The translations under genes were made by a program, and so were the position numbers. From NCBI GenBank assembly GCA_015660155.1, contig DQLO01000248.1, positions 1-8,085 on the forward strand: a stretch of 8,085 nucleotides of DNA, written 5' to 3'. The notes below the pieces were generated by a model that worked only from the letters and a program-made list of their open reading frames with translations, was not told the DNA's origin and made no database searches. This document shows positions 5,603-8,085 of this stretch, piece by piece (position 1 is the stretch's first letter; each line of letters starts with the position of its first letter). The stretch comes from Verrucomicrobiota bacterium. Lineage in GTDB: Bacteria > Verrucomicrobiota > Verrucomicrobiia > Limisphaerales > UBA1100.

Positions 5603-8085
5603 ATGAGTGATATGAACCGATTCAACGTGGAACTGCCCGAGAAGCTGAAGGGCAAGTTTAAATCCCTCGAGCGCAAACTGTGGTTTGTCGACACCCTCAT
5701 CGCCGTCTGCGGCATCGCTTGCGGACTTGTCGTCGCGTATCTGCTGCTATTCATGTCAGATAGGTTCTGGGACACCCCCGCCGCATGGCGCATCGTCTTC
5801 ACGCTCGCGGGCGGAGCTGTTGCCCTTCACTACGCGTGGTTCTGGGCCAAGCATTGGATTATCAATCGCCGCGACAACCGCGTGCTCGCCGCCATCGTCC
5901 AGCGCAAACATCGTCGCATGGGCGATCGCCTCATGAGCGCGGTGGAACTCACCAGCATCAACCAACGCCCCGAGGATGTTTCCGAGGAACTCTGTCGCGC
6001 GGCCATTGAGCAGATCGATCGCGAGTCCGAAAAAATTTCCTTCAACAAAGCCGTCTCCACCCGCAAGTCGCGCATCGCCTTTCTGCTCGCGGTGTTGGTC
6101 CTGGGCGTCCTCAGTCTTCCCTTGCGGTTCACGAGTGATGCCAGCCAAAACGCGCTTCACCGCGCCGTGCCCGGCAGCAGTGCCGAGCGCTATACCTTTG
6201 TGCAAAACGGTGACCTGCAGGTGAACGGACGCGACGCGGAAGAGGGAACGTTTTATGTCCCGCGTGGAGAATCACTGCAGCTCACTTCCCAATTCGCTTT
6301 TGCCGACCAGAAAAATGGAACGCCGTTTTGGGAAACCCTCGGCGGTTGGTGGCAGGACACTCATGGCGCAGCCGAGCGAGTGGACAAGTTTTTGGAAGAG
6401 AATAAAATCGGCACAGATTTTGCTGGCAGCTTTTCCGGTGTGCTGCCCGATCCCGCCGAGGCAGTATTGCGTCACGGAAAGAGCACCCAACAGGCACAAA
6501 TGGTGGACGGCAAAGCGCAATACACTCTGCAAGCCGGCACCAAGCCGATGGAGCTCGCCCTGCGCGTGGGCGATGTGCGCCGACACGCCCGCATCGAGCC
6601 GGTGGCCCGTCCGGCCCTCAAGGCGCTTAATGTTTCCCTGAGCTACCCCGATTATCTGCGTTATCCCAAGGCGGAAGAAATGGAAGTCCGCGGCGGCGTG
6701 TTCTCCTTCCTCGAAGGCAGCACGGCGGTGTTTGGTGCCGATGCTTCCCGTAACTTGAATAGTGCAAACCTCAAGTTAACGCACGCGGTGACGGATGAAG
6801 TCAGCGAAAGCATTGCCCAAGTCCATGGGGCAAGTATTCTCACCCCCAACCTTAACCTCGATGACATCAGCGCCATGGAAGTGAGCTGGGTTGACCAATA
6901 TCACATTGCGGGCGCAACCACTTGGAAGCTTGGGTTTGATCCCATCAAAGATCAGCCGCCCCATGCCGATTCGCCGGATCAAGCCCCCGTGGTCGCCATC
7001 CTCCGCTCCGAAAGCCTCAGCATCCCCGCCCTCGGCGAGGACGATTACGGCATGGAAGAACTGAAAATTTACTGGGAGTGCTTCGCGCGCGGTGTGGCGG
7101 ATGACGGCAAACCGGTTAAGCCTCTCAAGACCGGCGAGGTTATTCTTGTAGAGAATGCCTCCCCGGGGACGCATTCCATCACCCAAACCTGGCACTTCGA
7201 TCCGAGCGATAAAGCGCTCAATATCCCCGACGACACAGTCGTCAACGTCTACGTGGTCGCCAAGGATTACTATCGCACCGATCGCTACGTGCGCTCATTG
7301 CCGGTGAGAATTTACATCCTCACTCCGGAGGAACACAAACAACTCATCCAGGACGAATTCGACAACAAAATGGCCGAGCTCGATGACCTCGCGCGCCGAC
7401 AGGAAAATCTCCTCGAAGGCACCAAGCTATTGCAGGAAATGAGCCCCGAAGAACAGGCCAAGAAACCCACCGAAAAAGAACTTGCCCGTCAGGAGCAGGA
7501 ACAAAGAGACATCGCTGAAAAGCTCAAGGAACTCTCCAAGGAACTTGGTGAACTCGGCAAGGAAGCCAGCAAGAACAAGGAGATGGATCCCAAAACCCTC
7601 GCCGAAATGGCTAAGCTCCAGCAGGAAATGAAAGAACTCGCCGAGAACGAAATGTCCGAGGCCGAGGCATCCCTCAGCGAAGCTCAGGCAAAACCCCAGC
7701 AACCTTCACAGCCACAGGATAAAAAGAAAGAAATCGATAAGGCCGCCAAAAAGGAAAAGGAAGCCCTCGAAAAAATGAAGGAGATGCAAAAGGACGCCGG
7801 CGAAACTTCGCAGGACATGTACGAAAACACTCTCGTTCTGCGCCTCCGCAAACTCGCTGAATACGAGGACAAGCTGGCCAAGGATTTGGGATCCAAAATG
7901 GGATCCGAATTGGGCGGCAGTTTCAGTGAACTGCCCGAGCATTTGAAAACATTCCTGAGCAACCGTGCCGACGGCCAGCATCGCAATGCCACCAAGGCCA
8001 ATAATTTGCAGGGAGAAATCAAACGCTTCGCCGAAAGCACGCTCAAGGAAAACTTTGGCGAAGTCGCCAAGGAAATGGATACCTC
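5603..8085 (+). CDS. DUF4175-like large membrane protein with coiled coil (3' end outside window)
   Basis: The frame is open from the ATG at 5603 to the window edge: 827 codons, no stop. Two membrane helices (about 27-51 and 63-84) enclose a short loop. They are followed by a cytoplasmic-looking helical segment (RRDNRVLAAIVQRKHRRMGDRLMSAVEL) and a third helix (about 158-176). A long envelope domain follows, with beta-sandwich-like features: SYPDYLRYP near 347-355, a GEDDYGMEELKIYW motif with D480-D481-Y482-G483, and VNVYVVAKDYYR near 550-560. From about 575 the chain is highly charged and helical, likely coiled coil, broken by a proline/glutamine-rich hinge (696-705), then resuming to about 765. 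This matches proteins labelled DUF4175 that sit at the end of MoxR/DUF58/VWA operons. They are often over 1,000 residues, so several hundred may be missing. The biochemical role is unknown; a scaffold contacting the VWA proteins is a guess. The family label is less certain than the architecture. Confidence 0.85.
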   Translation, partial: MSDMNRFNVELPEKLKGKFKSLERKLWFVDTLIAVCGIACGLVVAYLLLFMSDRFWDTPAAWRIVFTLAGGAVALHYAWFWAKHWIINRRDNRVLAAIVQRKHRRMGDRLMSAVELTSINQRPEDVSEELCRAAIEQIDRESEKISFNKAVSTRKSRIAFLLAVLVLGVLSLPLRFTSDASQNALHRAVPGSSAERYTFVQNGDLQVNGRDAEEGTFYVPRGESLQLTSQFAFADQKNGTPFWETLGGWWQDTHGAAERVDKFLEENKIGTDFAGSFSGVLPDPAEAVLRHGKSTQQAQMVDGKAQYTLQAGTKPMELALRVGDVRRHARIEPVARPALKALNVSLSYPDYLRYPKAEEMEVRGGVFSFLEGSTAVFGADASRNLNSANLKLTHAVTDEVSESIAQVHGASILTPNLNLDDISAMEVSWVDQYHIAGATTWKLGFDPIKDQPPHADSPDQAPVVAILRSESLSIPALGEDDYGMEELKIYWECFARGVADDGKPVKPLKTGEVILVENASPGTHSITQTWHFDPSDKALNIPDDTVVNVYVVAKDYYRTDRYVRSLPVRIYILTPEEHKQLIQDEFDNKMAELDDLARRQENLLEGTKLLQEMSPEEQAKKPTEKELARQEQEQRDIAEKLKELSKELGELGKEASKNKEMDPKTLAEMAKLQQEMKELAENEMSEAEASLSEAQAKPQQPSQPQDKKKEIDKAAKKEKEALEKMKEMQKDAGETSQDMYENTLVLRLRKLAEYEDKLAKDLGSKMGSELGGSFSELPEHLKTFLSNRADGQHRNATKANNLQGEIKRFAESTLKENFGEVAKEMDT

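Noticed and set aside
5697..6641. Several small + strand frames within the last gene
   Set aside because: They are out of frame with the continuous 827-codon DUF4175-like reading and show arginine/serine/proline bias typical of shadows.
7889..7907. Two closely spaced GGATCC sites
   Set aside because: They arise from a short repeated GS codon pair within the coding frame; no larger repeat surrounds them.
7427..8070. Minus-strand open frames rich in F, L and S that look like membrane proteins
   Set aside because: They are the reverse reading of the E/K-rich coiled-coil region, which always gives F/L/S-rich frames; the + strand frame is continuous and well supported.

Overview
The window is one polycistronic block, all on the + strand: part of a MoxR / DUF58 / von Willebrand factor A (VWA) operon. 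Gene order is MoxR-type AAA+ ATPase (3' end only), DUF58 protein, BatA-type membrane VWA protein, second membrane VWA protein, and a large DUF4175-like membrane protein that runs off the right edge. The order, the GC-rich coding style and the protein architectures resemble cassettes I associate with the Planctomycetota-Verrucomicrobiota (PVC) group, with Verrucomicrobiota my first guess. That assignment rests on recalled family resemblance, not on a search. No RNA gene, mobile element, CRISPR array or phage feature was seen.

Layout: 2-292 is the C-terminal lid of the MoxR ATPase. 320-1231 is a soluble DUF58 protein, probably with a TTG start. 1228-3330 is a 700-residue BatA-type protein joined to DUF58 by an ATGA overlap. 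3335-5569 is a second VWA protein, 744 codons long if read through, but broken by an in-frame TAG at 4988-4990. 5603-8085 is the first 827 codons of the DUF4175-like protein, with a good Shine-Dalgarno. Non-coding DNA is limited to gaps of 27, 4 and 33 bases. The two longer gaps each carry a short stem-loop directly after the upstream stop codon.

How the genes may work together (inference from the MoxR/VWA family): the cytoplasmic AAA+ ATPase would act as a metal-dependent chaperone on VWA partners. DUF58 would be the soluble VWA adaptor. The two membrane VWA proteins carry a MIDAS site plus a domain resembling a class I glutamine amidotransferase fold without a nucleophile cysteine. The DUF4175-like protein would supply a long envelope domain and coiled coil. 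The substrate is unknown.

The most noteworthy feature is the amber codon at 4988-4990. It sits where I expect a conserved tryptophan (TGG), and the frame on both sides is well preserved. The best explanations are a recent nonsense mutation or a sequence error. General amber recoding is disfavoured because the gene's own terminator is also TAG, and reading through it would fuse the protein in frame to the next gene. I see no clearly new biological system here; the operon type is known but poorly characterised.
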